DNA from: Pseudoalteromonas sp. H105
GTDB lineage: Bacteria; Pseudomonadota; Gammaproteobacteria; Enterobacterales; Alteromonadaceae
Assembly (NCBI RefSeq): GCF_001469215.1
Contig: NZ_LOFH01000001.1
Location: 372,001-436,000 of the forward strand
Direction of reading: 5' to 3'
DNA: 64,000 nucleotides
Under the pieces are notes generated by a model, which ran no database searches, had not been told where the DNA came from, and saw nothing but the letters and a program-made list of their open reading frames with translations. This document shows positions 38,987 to 49,238 of this stretch, piece by piece. Positions within the stretch are counted from its first letter, which is position 1, and every line of letters begins with the position of its first letter. A program made the position numbers and the translations under genes.

Positions 38987-40552
38987 ATGGCTAAAGATTT
39001 TATTTTACCGGATATTGGTGAAGGCATTGTTGAATGTGAAGTTGTTGAGTGGCTCGTATCTGAAGGTGACACTGTTGCTGAAGATCAACCTATTTGCGAT
39101 GTAATGACAGATAAAGCATTAGTACAAATACCTGCTGTTCATGATGGTGTAATTTCGAAATTATATTATCAAAAAGGTGATATTGCTGCTGTTCATGCAC
39201 CGTTATTTGCAATGGAAGTTGCAGGCGAAGAAACTCAGACTCAAGAGATTGAAAAACCAAGCGAGAACACAGAAAACAATAGCTCTGTTGAGCAACTCGA
39301 AGATTTTATCTTACCCGATATTGGTGAGGGAATTGTTGAATGTGAAATCGTTGAATGGTTAGTGGCAGAAGGCGAACAGATTGAAGAAGACCAAGCTGTT
39401 TGTGATGTGATGACGGATAAAGCCTTGGTGCAAATACCAGCAAAGCACACTGGCACCGTTCATAAACTTTATTACGCAAAAGGCGAAGTAGCGCAAGTTC
39501 ACAGCCCTTTGTTTAAAATGAGCATCGCGGGAACTCAGCAAGTCAATGTTGATGTTAACGAAGCCGTTGTAAAAGCACAGACCAATGCAGTAGAACCAAA
39601 AGCGATGATTGCAAAGGATCAGAGCGCTAAAGTGGTGAATAAAAAAGCAGTGGCATCTCCTGCGGTTCGTCGTAAAGCGCGTGAGATGGATGTTGACCTG
39701 ACATGTGTACCAGGAAGCGGCAAGAATGGACGAATTTATAAAGAAGATATTGAACAATTTGTCAATGGCCAAGTACCCAATACCATTGATACATCGCCGC
39801 TTAAAGCAGAGGCAAGCGAACAAAATAGTAATACACCGTCACTAGGTGGCACCCGTGTTGAGTCAATAAAAGGCATTAAAGCTGCCATGGCTAAGCAAAT
39901 GGTTGCTTCTGTGAGCACTATCCCTCATTTTACTTTTTGCGATGAAATAGATCTGACAGAATTAATTGCACTACGTAGTTCTTTAAAAGAGCAATATAAG
40001 CAGCAAGGTGTAAAGCTTACAATGATGCCGTTTTTCATTAAAGCACTATCACTTGCACTTAAAGAGTTCCCAGTACTCAATACTAAGGTGAATGACGAGT
40101 GCACTGAACTTACCTATTTTGATGATCATAATATTGGTATGGCGGTTGATTCTAAGATTGGTCTTTTAGTGCCTAATATTAAGCAGTGTCAATCTAAAAG
40201 CATTGTGGATGTGGCCAATGCGGTAACGCGTTTAACAGAGGCAGCAAGAGAAGGGCGCGTTAGTCCAGACGACTTAAAAGGCGGTACAATTAGTATCTCC
40301 AATATAGGTGCTATTGGCGGTACTATCGCTACGCCTATTATTAATAAGCCAGAGGTGGCAATTGTTGCGCTGGGCAAATTGCAGCATTTACCTCGGTTTG
40401 ACTCAAAAGGAAACGTGGTTAGTAAAGCGATTATGCAGGTCAGTTGGTCAGGTGATCACCGAGTTATCGATGGCGGCACCATTGCTCGCTTCAATAACTT
40501 GTGGAAATCCTATCTTGAAGAGCCAGCCAAAATGATGATGGCTATGAGCTAG
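38987..40552 (+). CDS. bkdB: Branched-chain 2-oxoacid dehydrogenase E2, two lipoyl domains
   Basis: 521 residues. Two N-terminal lipoyl domains (lipoyl Lys in DVMTDKALVQIP near residues 47 and 147), the second nearly a copy of the first, joined by flexible linkers. Then the E3/E1-binding domain (ASPAVRRKAREMDVDL) and the acyltransferase domain ending in SGDHRVIDGG with catalytic His and Asp. No E3 gene follows; lipoamide dehydrogenase must come from elsewhere. Confidence 0.93.
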   Translation: MAKDFILPDIGEGIVECEVVEWLVSEGDTVAEDQPICDVMTDKALVQIPAVHDGVISKLYYQKGDIAAVHAPLFAMEVAGEETQTQEIEKPSENTENNSSVEQLEDFILPDIGEGIVECEIVEWLVAEGEQIEEDQAVCDVMTDKALVQIPAKHTGTVHKLYYAKGEVAQVHSPLFKMSIAGTQQVNVDVNEAVVKAQTNAVEPKAMIAKDQSAKVVNKKAVASPAVRRKAREMDVDLTCVPGSGKNGRIYKEDIEQFVNGQVPNTIDTSPLKAEASEQNSNTPSLGGTRVESIKGIKAAMAKQMVASVSTIPHFTFCDEIDLTELIALRSSLKEQYKQQGVKLTMMPFFIKALSLALKEFPVLNTKVNDECTELTYFDDHNIGMAVDSKIGLLVPNIKQCQSKSIVDVANAVTRLTEAAREGRVSPDDLKGGTISISNIGAIGGTIATPIINKPEVAIVALGKLQHLPRFDSKGNVVSKAIMQVSWSGDHRVIDGGTIARFNNLWKSYLEEPAKMMMAMS

Positions 40553-40563
40553 CATTATTAAAG

Positions 40564-40587
40564 AAACCAGCTAAGGCTGGTTTTTTT
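40564..40587 (+). terminator. Terminator of the bkd operon
   Basis: AAACCAGC-TAAG-GCTGGTTT followed by more T, 12 bases after the E2 stop. Confidence 0.92.
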
Positions 40588-40716
40588 ATGTCTTAATTAT
40601 AACGCTTATATAACATTGCGTTTTAGCGAATAATTTGGAGGCTTATCTCAAAAAGGTTTTAACATTATGTTAGCTATCGTACTGTGTTAATACCTAATAA
40701 GAAAAGAGCATCAACC

Positions 40717-42105
40717 ATGTTTACTACAGGTAATAATAAAATTAAGCGTATAAATTCAGCACTTTTGTTAAGTGGCTTGTTTCTGGCATGTCAGGCTTTT
40801 GCTGCACACCCTTCTTACCAAGATCAGCAAAAACTACATGATATTGCTCAAGCTGTATCAGCCTCACGAATAGAAAGTGATATTCAAACACTTGTCGACT
40901 TTGGTACCCGTCATACATTGTCTGAAACACAATCCAATACACGGGGTATTGGTGCTGCGAGGCGCTGGATAAAAGCTGAGTTTGAGGCAATATCTAAACA
41001 ATGTGGTGGCTGCTTAGAAGTCATTGAAGTGAAAGATACTATTTCTGGTGAAAAGCGTATTCCTAATCCTGTTGAAGTGGTAAATATTATTGCTATTCAG
41101 CGAGGCGTGGATGAGCCAAATCGTATGGTGATGATGTCGGGCGATATTGATTCACGAGTAAGTGATGTAATGGATTTTACTAGTGATTCTCCAGGGGCTA
41201 ACGATAATGCATCGGGTGTTGCAGGTGTTATAGAGTCTGCTCGTGTGTTATCAAACTATAAATTTAATGGCTCTATAGTGTATGCGGCGCTTTCAGGTGA
41301 GGAGCAAGGTTTGTTTGGTGGTAAAATACTAGCAAAACATGCCCAGCAACAAGGTTGGCAAGTCCATGGTGTGTTGAACAATGACATGATTGGAAACATT
41401 ACTGGTATCAACGGTGTTACAGACAACACTACTGCACGTATTTTTTCTGAGGGTACGCGAGTAATTGAAACGAAAGAACAAGCGCATAAACGTCGGTTTA
41501 CGGGAGGCGAAGTTGACTCTGCTAGTCGTAATCTTGCTCGTTACATAGACACGATGGCAGATCGATACATTCCTAATTTAGATACAATGTTAGTATATCG
41601 ACTTGACCGATTTGCACGTGGTGGGCACCATCGCCCTTTTAATGATATGGGTTATGCCGCAGTTCGAGTGATGGAAACCAACGAAAATTACAATCACCAA
41701 CACCAAGATTTGCGTACTGAAAATGGCATTGTGTATGGCGACACCATTGATGGAGTTGATTTTGACTATGCAGCTAAATTAACATCGTTAAATGCTGTGA
41801 GTCTTGCTGCGATGGCATGGGCACCATCACCACCAAAAGGTGTTGAAATTTCTGGGGCTGTGAAACCTAGTACACATTTAAAATGGCAAAAAAACACAGA
41901 TAACACCACGGTGGGGTATCGTATTTATTGGCGTTATACCAGTGAGCCACAATGGCAATATAGTCGCAATGTAGGCAATGTAAGTGAGGCTACATTGAAA
42001 AATGTGGTTATTGATAACTACTATTTTGGTGTTTCTGCCATCAATGAAAACGGAATTGAATCTCCGGTTGTATTTCCAGGTGATGTTGGGGCATTTGAAC
42101 AATGA
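40717..42105 (+). CDS. Secreted M28-family zinc aminopeptidase with fibronectin-type tail
   Basis: 462 residues from ATG 40717, which gives a clean signal peptide (basic start, then ALLLSGLFLACQAFAA); a GTG at 40684 is less likely. Zinc ligands and catalytic residues of M28: DSPGANDNASGV, SGEEQGLFGG and NNDMIGN, with a His in GGHHRPFNDMG. The last about 90 residues (THLKWQKNTDNTTVGYRIYWR) form a fibronectin type III-like domain. Probably degrades peptides outside the cytoplasm, typical of marine heterotrophs. Confidence 0.88.
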   Translation: MFTTGNNKIKRINSALLLSGLFLACQAFAAHPSYQDQQKLHDIAQAVSASRIESDIQTLVDFGTRHTLSETQSNTRGIGAARRWIKAEFEAISKQCGGCLEVIEVKDTISGEKRIPNPVEVVNIIAIQRGVDEPNRMVMMSGDIDSRVSDVMDFTSDSPGANDNASGVAGVIESARVLSNYKFNGSIVYAALSGEEQGLFGGKILAKHAQQQGWQVHGVLNNDMIGNITGINGVTDNTTARIFSEGTRVIETKEQAHKRRFTGGEVDSASRNLARYIDTMADRYIPNLDTMLVYRLDRFARGGHHRPFNDMGYAAVRVMETNENYNHQHQDLRTENGIVYGDTIDGVDFDYAAKLTSLNAVSLAAMAWAPSPPKGVEISGAVKPSTHLKWQKNTDNTTVGYRIYWRYTSEPQWQYSRNVGNVSEATLKNVVIDNYYFGVSAINENGIESPVVFPGDVGAFEQ

Positions 42106-42319
42106 CCCAGTAATCACTAGTTATGATGGTATAGGTTCATGAATTGCGCCTATATCATCCGCTATGTGCTCATGATACTTAACATTCCTCCCTAAATTAC
42201 TCACATAAATATTTTCAAGCGCTAAGCGATAGAGCATATTAATTTTCGTCCTTGTTTACATTCGAATATTTTCTATTATTAGTCTAAAATTAAGTCAGTT
42301 TTTATTCTAAGTATTAAAT

Positions 42320-44701
42320 ATGCAACTTAAGACACGATTAACAACAATATTGTTACTTAGTTCACTTTTACCCTTAATAATCGTGTTCTTTTTAGTCATA
42401 ACAAATGGCAGTGAACAAGCTAAGCGCTTAAGTGTCGTTGCTGCGCAGGCTAAAGTTGCAAATGCTGCGGGGGTTTTTGATCGTTACTTTATAGAAAGAA
42501 AAACTGAAATTGCGATGCTTGCGAAAGATCCCCGAATTCAGTCAATGCAGTTTAGCCAAATACGGGATTTCCTTCTGACAGAAAAAAAGCGTAAGACTGG
42601 TGATTATGAAAAATTTATTTTAGGCGAGCTTGATGGCAGCTTTTACAATACAGAGGGGGGAAATACATCACAAGATTTAAAGCGCACATTTAATGATAAT
42701 GTGGCAGATTCAAAACCACGGTCAATTAAAAAGCGTGATTACTGGAAAGTAGCAGTCGGAAATAACAGCACAAACGACCAAATCGTGTATGTCTCAGAGC
42801 CAATGATTTCCTATACCACAGGTGTGAGGCAGATTGTTATTAGTGCGAGTGTTTTGAACAACAATAAAGTTGTTGGCTTAATTGGTGGAAGTATCGGTTG
42901 GGATGAGGTTGAACGATTAATCAAATCAATCGAATCCACAGTAGTGAGCTCATTTGATGACAATTTACGTTTTATGATTGTATCCAATAGCGGAATTTAT
43001 ATGTACCACTGGGATGCTGAAAAGATTATTCAGCTTCTTAAAGAAAATGATAAATGGGTGAAAAATAGTATTGGTGAGAAAGTCACTGTTAAATTAAGAG
43101 TTACTGAAGAGGCTCAGGCAGAACTTAAACAAGTCGGTGTGCGTATGGTTGCAGGCCACGCTGGTTTCGTAGAACTGCTTAATGAAGAAACAAATGAGCT
43201 AGAACATATCTTTTTTTCACCAATTAAATCGACTGGCTACAGCATTGCGATGGTGATACCTAACCATTTGATTTTTGAAAAAATAAATGAATTAAAAAAT
43301 ATCTTGTGGATAATATGTACGGTTGTTTTTGTAGTTACATTGTTTCTAGCGCTTAGGCTTTCTGCCTATATTTATGCACCCATCTTTAATTTAACTCAAG
43401 CGTCTCATGCATTATCAAATGGTGACTTTACTGCAAAAGTTATGTCTCAAGGGCATGACGAGTTAGGCGAATTATCAAAAGCATTTATTTTAATGCGAGA
43501 TGAGTTATCGTTGAGAGAGAGCCAGTTAGAAAAAAGAGTCGTGGAACGTACAAAAGCTTTTGAAGAGGCTACAGAGCAAGCGAATGCAGCACTTGCAACA
43601 AAAAGCCGATTCTTAGCAAATATGAGTCATGAAATTAGAACCCCTCTCAATGGTGTGATAGGAACACTTCAATTGTTACAAACGTCAGCTAAATTAGACG
43701 TTGATGAGGCAAAGTTAGTCAATGTTGGTGCTACTTCTGCTACGCATTTGTTATCTGTTATTAATGACATATTAGATATATCGAAAATAGAGCAAGGTGA
43801 GCTCAAATTAAATTATGATACCTTTTCCTTAGCGGTATTAAAAAACGAAGTACTGGCAATTGTTCATCCACTTGTCTCTAACAAAGACAGTTACGTTAAA
43901 TGGATTAATGACTGTGATCCAGTCAATATACACACCGATAAAACTCGTTTAATACAGGTCCTCGTGAACCTTGTTGGCAATAGCATTAAGTTTTCCACTA
44001 AAGGTGAGATATCGGTGAAAGTATATTATCAAGAGTGTGAAACAGATTTTAAATTGTATTTTGTAGTAAGTGATCAAGGGATAGGTATTAATGAGCAAAA
44101 AATACATGATATTTTTAAACCGTTTAAACAATTAGATGAAAGTACGACCCGGATCTATGGCGGCACTGGTCTGGGTTTAAGTTTGTGCAAGGAGTTGGTG
44201 GAAATGATGGGCGGTGAAATCGCGCTAAGTTCTGTTGAAGGTGAAGGGACACAGGTTGAATTCTTTATCAATGCAGGTATGGCTTGCCCAACTAAAACGC
44301 AGGCTACCAGTATTCCACAGCGCATAAGCAAATTAGAGGGGGTTGTTTTAGTGGTTGAGGATAACCCGATTAATCAGCTTGTATTAAAATCCATGCTCAA
44401 AAAGCTTAATCTAGATGTTGTTATCGCCGCTGATGGTGTAATTGCCCTTGAGATACTTGAGAATAATTCGTTCGATATTGTCTTAATGGATATGCATATG
44501 CCTAATTTAGATGGTCTAAGTACAACCAAAATAATACGTGAACGTGCCCATTGGAAGAAACTGCCTATTATCGCTATTACTGCAAATGTGATGGAAGACG
44601 ATGTCAATGCGTGTTTTAAAGCGGGAATGGATGATTATTTAAGTAAACCAATAGAGTTTGAATTATTGGAGCAAGTTTTGACTCGCTGGCTTAAAGTTTA
44701 A
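42320..44701 (+). CDS. Hybrid sensor histidine kinase
   Basis: 793 residues. Two membrane helices (about 8-27 and 332-352) bracket a dCache-like periplasmic sensor domain. Then HAMP (to about 400), HisKA with MSHEIRTPLNG, HATPase with NLVGNSIKFS, GIGI and GGTGLGLSL, and a C-terminal receiver with DIVLMDMHMPNLDG and the Lys in YLSKPIEF. No response regulator or Hpt gene is adjacent; ligand unknown. Single gene. Confidence 0.92.
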   Translation: MQLKTRLTTILLLSSLLPLIIVFFLVITNGSEQAKRLSVVAAQAKVANAAGVFDRYFIERKTEIAMLAKDPRIQSMQFSQIRDFLLTEKKRKTGDYEKFILGELDGSFYNTEGGNTSQDLKRTFNDNVADSKPRSIKKRDYWKVAVGNNSTNDQIVYVSEPMISYTTGVRQIVISASVLNNNKVVGLIGGSIGWDEVERLIKSIESTVVSSFDDNLRFMIVSNSGIYMYHWDAEKIIQLLKENDKWVKNSIGEKVTVKLRVTEEAQAELKQVGVRMVAGHAGFVELLNEETNELEHIFFSPIKSTGYSIAMVIPNHLIFEKINELKNILWIICTVVFVVTLFLALRLSAYIYAPIFNLTQASHALSNGDFTAKVMSQGHDELGELSKAFILMRDELSLRESQLEKRVVERTKAFEEATEQANAALATKSRFLANMSHEIRTPLNGVIGTLQLLQTSAKLDVDEAKLVNVGATSATHLLSVINDILDISKIEQGELKLNYDTFSLAVLKNEVLAIVHPLVSNKDSYVKWINDCDPVNIHTDKTRLIQVLVNLVGNSIKFSTKGEISVKVYYQECETDFKLYFVVSDQGIGINEQKIHDIFKPFKQLDESTTRIYGGTGLGLSLCKELVEMMGGEIALSSVEGEGTQVEFFINAGMACPTKTQATSIPQRISKLEGVVLVVEDNPINQLVLKSMLKKLNLDVVIAADGVIALEILENNSFDIVLMDMHMPNLDGLSTTKIIRERAHWKKLPIIAITANVMEDDVNACFKAGMDDYLSKPIEFELLEQVLTRWLKV

Positions 44702-44845
44702 TCAACATACATTAATATTTTACTTAACCACACTTCAATATCTGTTTTGCGGAAGGTCGCTTATTATCTTAATTTAATATTATTAACAACGTTTGAGTCA
44801 CCTGATTAGATTCTGTTTGTAGTTTTATTATATTGATTAGAAACT

Positions 44846-44891
44846 AAAAACGCGAGGGTAAACATAATTAATGCAGTTCACTCACTCGCGT
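44846..44891 (-). terminator. Terminator after the DUF3010 gene
   Basis: On the minus strand ACGCGAG pairs with CTCGCGT, with a further partial stem inside, and ends in a T run; 31 bases after the stop. The rest of the 44702-44921 gap shows nothing else. Confidence 0.6.
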
Positions 44892-44921
44892 TACATAATT
44901 TAAAAGGCTAACTGTATTTAT

Positions 44922-45368
44922 TTACGCTTCATCGTGGCGGTATGTTTTACGCATTATGTAAACATAAGCATTGATAAATGCGGTTTCTTGGTATTTCTTT
45001 AGCCCAGTTTCTTCAAAATCAATTGGGACAGGGTTTCTTTTCAACTGTTCTTTTATGGTTGTTGGACTCAAAACTTGCACATCTAGGTTTTCAATCAATT
45101 GGATAGCTGTTTCCATTTTGAAGCCTTTCGCACTACCTGCAAATTTTCCTTTTGGCTGGCGTTCGCGAATAGCAACAGAATCAATTTGGTAATCTTGCAT
45201 TAATTTTGCAAAATCAAATTGAAATTTACGCATCACTTCGGTGTCATTACCGTTTGCTAACGTAAAGCGGGTTTGACGGACATCACGAATATCAAATACA
45301 TCGTTATCTTTACTTAAAATACACAACAGTACGTCACTGCCTGTTATTTCTACGCCGCATGTTCTCAT
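44922..45368 (-). CDS. DUF3010 family protein
   Basis: 148 residues. Starts MRTCGVEITGSDVLLCIL and contains the conserved RERQPKGKFAGSAKGFKMETAIQL, characteristic of DUF3010, thought to have a RuvC/RNase H-like fold. No function is established. Single gene with its own terminator. Confidence 0.8.
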   Translation of the reverse strand: MRTCGVEITGSDVLLCILSKDNDVFDIRDVRQTRFTLANGNDTEVMRKFQFDFAKLMQDYQIDSVAIRERQPKGKFAGSAKGFKMETAIQLIENLDVQVLSPTTIKEQLKRNPVPIDFEETGLKKYQETAFINAYVYIMRKTYRHDEA

Positions 45369-45432
45369 TATTACTCTCTAAAAATCTAATTTTCGTTATT
45401 ATATCAATTTACTTTATTAAAAGCAGTGTCTA

Positions 45433-46446
45433 TTAAAACCCGATTTCAATCCCAACGCCACCATGATCACTGTAACAAATATCTTCATCATGCTGCTGAG
45501 GGTTAAGATGAGCATTAAAGCTTAAATAGTCTAGGGATTTAATTCTGCCAAGCGCGCACAGGGAATTAAAATGACCAGAGACTAAAATGTAATCTAAAAC
45601 ATTTCCATGGCCATTATAGTAGTGGCTAAAAGGTTTTTTTGTGCCGGCTTTATATTGATTGCTCAAAGAAAATGCATCACTTAGGCCAACAATTGGTTGT
45701 GCAAACTCTTTACAAGGTTCACATCGAGTTGGATGAAAACCTTGTGTCATAAAAGCAAGTGCTGGACTATCAATATTATCATTGAAGTCACCAAGCACCA
45801 TGGTTGCACAGTTATGCTCTCGCTGTGTTTTTAAAGCATCATAATAAACGATCGATGCTTCTAAAGAACGAGAAATTTGGGATTGCATCATGCCTACTGT
45901 TTGTTGAAGTAAATTAAGTAGAGGGTCTTCTTGATTGTGTATGTTAAGCATATGTGACATTGAATGTACACGTTGAGATTTGAAGTGGACGATATAGCAA
46001 TACACAGTGCCTAAATGCGCCAGTTCAATCCGACACTTTATAGGTGTGCGATTAAATTTAAACTCATTTTGATTATTAAGATACTCTAATAATTCTGGGC
46101 ATGGGCTGAGTGCTTGGGAGTCATGAATAGGTATTTTTGATGCAATCGCTACAACGGGGTTAAATAAAACTTGAGGGTAAAGGTTATCACTTTTTGGTGT
46201 CGAAACAGTTTCAAAATAGTCATACCCTTGCTCTTTGCACAACGTTTGCAAAGATTGAATACTAAATACCTCTTGAAAGGCCACAATATCAGCTTTACTT
46301 TCGATTAAAAAGTCTTCAATAAATGTTTGTTTTTGTCGCCATTGAGTGGCGTTATAGCGCTCATGGAGCTGATAAAAAGAAAAGGGTGGAGCTGCATAAT
46401 TAAGTAAGTTTAGGCTGGCGAATCTGATTGATTTACTCACGGACAT
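45433..46446 (-). CDS. Endonuclease/exonuclease/phosphatase family protein
   Basis: 337 residues with no signal peptide. EEP-fold signatures: FASLNLLNY, IVAFQEVFS (metal-binding Glu), VLGDFNDN (Asp and Asn) and YSDHGGVGI (Asp-His). Members cleave phosphodiesters in nucleic acids, phosphoinositides or sphingomyelin; the substrate cannot be assigned from sequence. Confidence 0.85.
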   Translation of the reverse strand: MSVSKSIRFASLNLLNYAAPPFSFYQLHERYNATQWRQKQTFIEDFLIESKADIVAFQEVFSIQSLQTLCKEQGYDYFETVSTPKSDNLYPQVLFNPVVAIASKIPIHDSQALSPCPELLEYLNNQNEFKFNRTPIKCRIELAHLGTVYCYIVHFKSQRVHSMSHMLNIHNQEDPLLNLLQQTVGMMQSQISRSLEASIVYYDALKTQREHNCATMVLGDFNDNIDSPALAFMTQGFHPTRCEPCKEFAQPIVGLSDAFSLSNQYKAGTKKPFSHYYNGHGNVLDYILVSGHFNSLCALGRIKSLDYLSFNAHLNPQQHDEDICYSDHGGVGIEIGF

Positions 46447-46581
46447 AATTGTTTCTCGCAGCTAAAAGTATCTTAAGTATGAAATGAAGAGCTAATTTGT
46501 CAATTTGTCGCTGTAAATACTTGTATTTCACTGTTTCAGACGCGACAATATAGTCGCACTTAGCAAGACTCAACAGGTGCA

Positions 46582-46599
46582 TTAACCTTAAATGGTTAA
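46582..46599. promoter_or_regulatory. TTAACC-N6-GGTTAA palindrome upstream of thrS
   Basis: Near copy of the palindrome at 36728-36743 with arms one base longer. It lies just 5' to the thrS leader hairpins. May be a protein site or part of the leader fold; not assigned. Confidence 0.35.
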
Positions 46600-46604
46600 C
46601 GATA

Positions 46605-46682
46605 ACAATGCTTATTCGTAAAAGCGTTGTGGAGTTACTTTTTTAATTTATTTAAATACATGTGATGCATTGTAGGCGTCAC
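46605..46682 (+). promoter_or_regulatory. thrS translational operator with two anticodon-arm mimics
   Basis: Two hairpins joined by an unpaired AT-rich linker. The first (46605-46630) has a 9-bp stem and loop ATTCGTAA with CGT in it. The second (46662-46682) has a 7-bp stem and 7-base loop ATTGTAG whose central three bases are TGT. CGU and UGU are tRNA-Thr anticodons. The arrangement copies E. coli thrS operator domains 4, 3 and 2, where the ThrRS dimer binds both arms and blocks the ribosome. The Shine-Dalgarno AAAGGA follows 8 bases after the second hairpin. Confidence 0.78.
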
Positions 46683-46702
46683 CACTGTACAAAGGATTTA
46701 TA

Positions 46703-48613
46703 ATGCCAGTTATTACCCTCCCTGACGGCAGTCAGCGTAGCTTTGAAAACCCAGTTAGTACTCTTGATGTAGCCAACGATATCGGCCCAGGCCTTGCAAA
46801 AGCGACCATCGCTGGTCGTGTTAATGGCGACCGTGTTGATGCATGCGATTTAATTTCTGAAGACTCACGTTTAGAAATTATCACCGCGAAAGACGACGAT
46901 GGGTTAGAGATCATTCGTCACTCATGTGCTCACTTAATAGGTCATGCTGTTAAACAGTTATTCCCTGAAGCAAAAATGGCCATTGGTCCAACTATTGATA
47001 ACGGATTTTATTACGATATCGATATGGAACACTCACTCAGTCAAGAAGACTTGGATGCCATTGAAAAGCGCATGTTACAACTTGCAAAAACAAACTACGA
47101 CGTAGTGAAAAAAACCGTCAGCTGGCAAGAAGCGCGCGATGCATTTGAAGCGCGCGGTGAAACATACAAGATTGAAATCTTAGACGAGAACATCGCTAAA
47201 GATGATCGCCCTGGTCTTTATCATCATGAAGAATATGTTGATATGTGCCGCGGCCCACATGTGCCAAACATGAAATTCTGTCAACACTTCAAAATTATGA
47301 AAGTGGCGGGTGCGTATTGGCGTGGTGATTCTGAAAACAAAATGCTACAACGTATTTATGGCACCGCTTGGGGCGATAAAAAGCAACTTAAAGCATATTT
47401 AAAACGCTTAGAAGAAGCTGAAAAACGCGACCACCGCCGTATTGGTAAAGCGCTTGATTTATGGCACTGGCAAGAAGAAGCGCCAGGCATGGTATTTTGG
47501 CACAATGATGGATGGAGCATTTATCGTGAACTTGAAGAGTTTGTACGTGAAAAACTACGAGAGTACCAATACGAAGAAGTAAAAGGTCCAATGATGATGG
47601 ACCGTTCGTTATGGGAAAAGTCGGGTCACTGGGATAAATATTCAGATGCAATGTTTACAACAGAATCTGAAAAGCGTGAATATGCTATCAAACCAATGAA
47701 CTGTCCAGGTCACGTACAGATATTTAACCAAGGGTTAAAGTCTTACCGTGATTTACCGCTTCGTATGGCCGAGTTTGGCTGTTGTCACCGTAATGAGCCG
47801 TCAGGTGCATTACACGGGCTTATGCGTGTTCGCGGCTTCACGCAAGATGATGCACACGTTTTCTGTACTGAAGACCAAGTGATGGATGAAGTTTCATCAT
47901 GCATTAAAATGGTTTATGACACATATGAAACATTTGGCTTTGAGAAAATTGTTGTAAAGCTTTCTACTCGCCCTGAAAAGCGCATCGGCGAAGATGATGT
48001 GTGGGATAAAGCTGAACAAGCACTTGCTGATGCACTTAAGGCAAATGACATTGAATTTGATTATTTACCAGGTGAAGGTGCCTTTTATGGCCCTAAAATT
48101 GAATTTACTTTGTACGATTGCTTAGACAGAGCGTGGCAGTGTGGTACAGTGCAACTAGATTTTGCATTACCGGGTCGTTTAGGTGCTACGTATGTTGCTG
48201 AAAACAACGAACGTCGTACACCGGTAATGATTCACCGTGCTATACTTGGATCAATTGAGCGTTTTATCGGTATTTTAACCGAAGAGTATGCAGGTTTATT
48301 TCCTACGTGGCTTGCACCTAAGCAAGTGGTGATTATGAATATCACCGATAAACAAGCGGATTATGTGCACGAAATTGTACAAAAATTAAATAAACTTGGA
48401 ATTAGAGCCGCTGCTGACTTGAGAAATGAGAAGATTGGCTTTAAAATCCGAGAACATACATTAAAACGTATTCCTTACTTACTTGTTGTTGGCGATAAAG
48501 AAGTTGAACAACAAGAAGTGGCAGTACGTACCCGCACAGGTGAAGACCTGGGCAAATTTAACGTTGATGATTTCGTCGCTAAAATTAGTGAAGAAATTAA
48601 AAATCGACAGTAA
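46703..48613 (+). CDS. thrS: Threonyl-tRNA synthetase
   Basis: 636 residues (E. coli 642). N-terminal TGS domain, editing domain with [11 protein letters not shown] and the later CRGPHVPN, class II catalytic core with [12 protein letters not shown] and [11 protein letters not shown], and the C-terminal anticodon-binding domain. Zinc ligands (Cys in MNCPGH, two His) are present. Charges tRNA-Thr and likely represses its own mRNA through the leader operator. Confidence 0.97.
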   Translation: MPVITLPDGSQRSFENPVSTLDVANDIGPGLAKATIAGRVNGDRVDACDLISEDSRLEIITAKDDDGLEIIRHSCAHLIGHAVKQLFPEAKMAIGPTIDNGFYYDIDMEHSLSQEDLDAIEKRMLQLAKTNYDVVKKTVSWQEARDAFEARGETYKIEILDENIAKDDRPGLYHHEEYVDMCRGPHVPNMKFCQHFKIMKVAGAYWRGDSENKMLQRIYGTAWGDKKQLKAYLKRLEEAEKRDHRRIGKALDLWHWQEEAPGMVFWHNDGWSIYRELEEFVREKLREYQYEEVKGPMMMDRSLWEKSGHWDKYSDAMFTTESEKREYAIKPMNCPGHVQIFNQGLKSYRDLPLRMAEFGCCHRNEPSGALHGLMRVRGFTQDDAHVFCTEDQVMDEVSSCIKMVYDTYETFGFEKIVVKLSTRPEKRIGEDDVWDKAEQALADALKANDIEFDYLPGEGAFYGPKIEFTLYDCLDRAWQCGTVQLDFALPGRLGATYVAENNERRTPVMIHRAILGSIERFIGILTEEYAGLFPTWLAPKQVVIMNITDKQADYVHEIVQKLNKLGIRAAADLRNEKIGFKIREHTLKRIPYLLVVGDKEVEQQEVAVRTRTGEDLGKFNVDDFVAKISEEIKNRQ

Positions 48614-48620
48614 AAATCCG

Positions 48621-48656
48621 GTGTGCAGAGCATTAACACAACTGCTAACTGCACAC
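48621..48656 (+). other. Hairpin between thrS and infC
   Basis: GTGTGCAG / CTGCACAC, a perfect 8-bp stem with a further AGCA/TGCT stem inside. No T run follows. It may be a processing site or weak attenuator ahead of infC. Confidence 0.4.
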
Positions 48657-48687
48657 TTATTATTTGATATTCTTGGAGGAACGTACC

Positions 48688-49233
48688 ATTAGAGGCGGCA
48701 AGAAAGGGCAACAAACAGCTCAAAAAAATCGTATCAACGATGAAATTACAGCTAAAGAAGTTCGTTTAATCGATATCGAAGGCGAGCAAGCTGGCATTCA
48801 AACATTAAGAGATGCGCAAGCTATGGCTGATGAAGCAGGTGTTGATCTAGTAGAGATCAGCCCAAATGCTGAGCCGCCTGTGTGTAAGGTCATGGACTAC
48901 GGTAAGTTCATCTTTGAAAAAAGCAAAGAACTAAAAGAGCAGAAGAAGAAGCAAAAGCAAATCCAGATAAAAGAAATCAAATTCCGTCCTGGAACGGATG
49001 AAGGTGATTATCAGGTTAAGCTTCGCAACTTACGTAAGTTCTTAGAGGCGGGTGATAAAGCTAAAATCACTATCCGTTTCCGTGGCCGTGAAATGGCGCA
49101 CCAAGAAATTGGTATTGAACTACTAAATCGTATTAAAGCTGATTTAGAAGAACTCGCACAAGTTGAGTCTTTCCCAAATCGTGTTGAGGGACGTCAAATG
49201 GTTATGATGATGTCTCCTATTGCTAAAAAGTAA
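48688..49233 (+). CDS. infC: Translation initiation factor IF-3, ATT start
   Basis: 181 residues from an ATT codon at 48688, giving (M)[19 protein letters not shown], which matches the E. coli N-terminus MKGGKRVQTARPNRINGEI. GGAGGA lies 7 bases upstream. E. coli infC also starts at AUU; IF-3 rejects such starts and so represses itself. Family motifs: [19 protein letters not shown] and [18 protein letters not shown]. Any ORF search limited to ATG/GTG/TTG misplaces this start. Confidence 0.95.
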   Translation: MRGGKKGQQTAQKNRINDEITAKEVRLIDIEGEQAGIQTLRDAQAMADEAGVDLVEISPNAEPPVCKVMDYGKFIFEKSKELKEQKKKQKQIQIKEIKFRPGTDEGDYQVKLRNLRKFLEAGDKAKITIRFRGREMAHQEIGIELLNRIKADLEELAQVESFPNRVEGRQMVMMMSPIAKK

Positions 49234-49238
49234 TAAAC

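Noticed and set aside
39359..39823. Antisense open frame of 154 codons
   Set aside because: It lies wholly inside the E2 acyltransferase gene, has no ribosome site and its product resembles nothing; shadow of the biased coding strand.
44702..44921. Small gene or RNA between the hybrid kinase and DUF3010 genes
   Set aside because: No start with a ribosome site and no conserved fold; only the DUF3010 terminator is seen.
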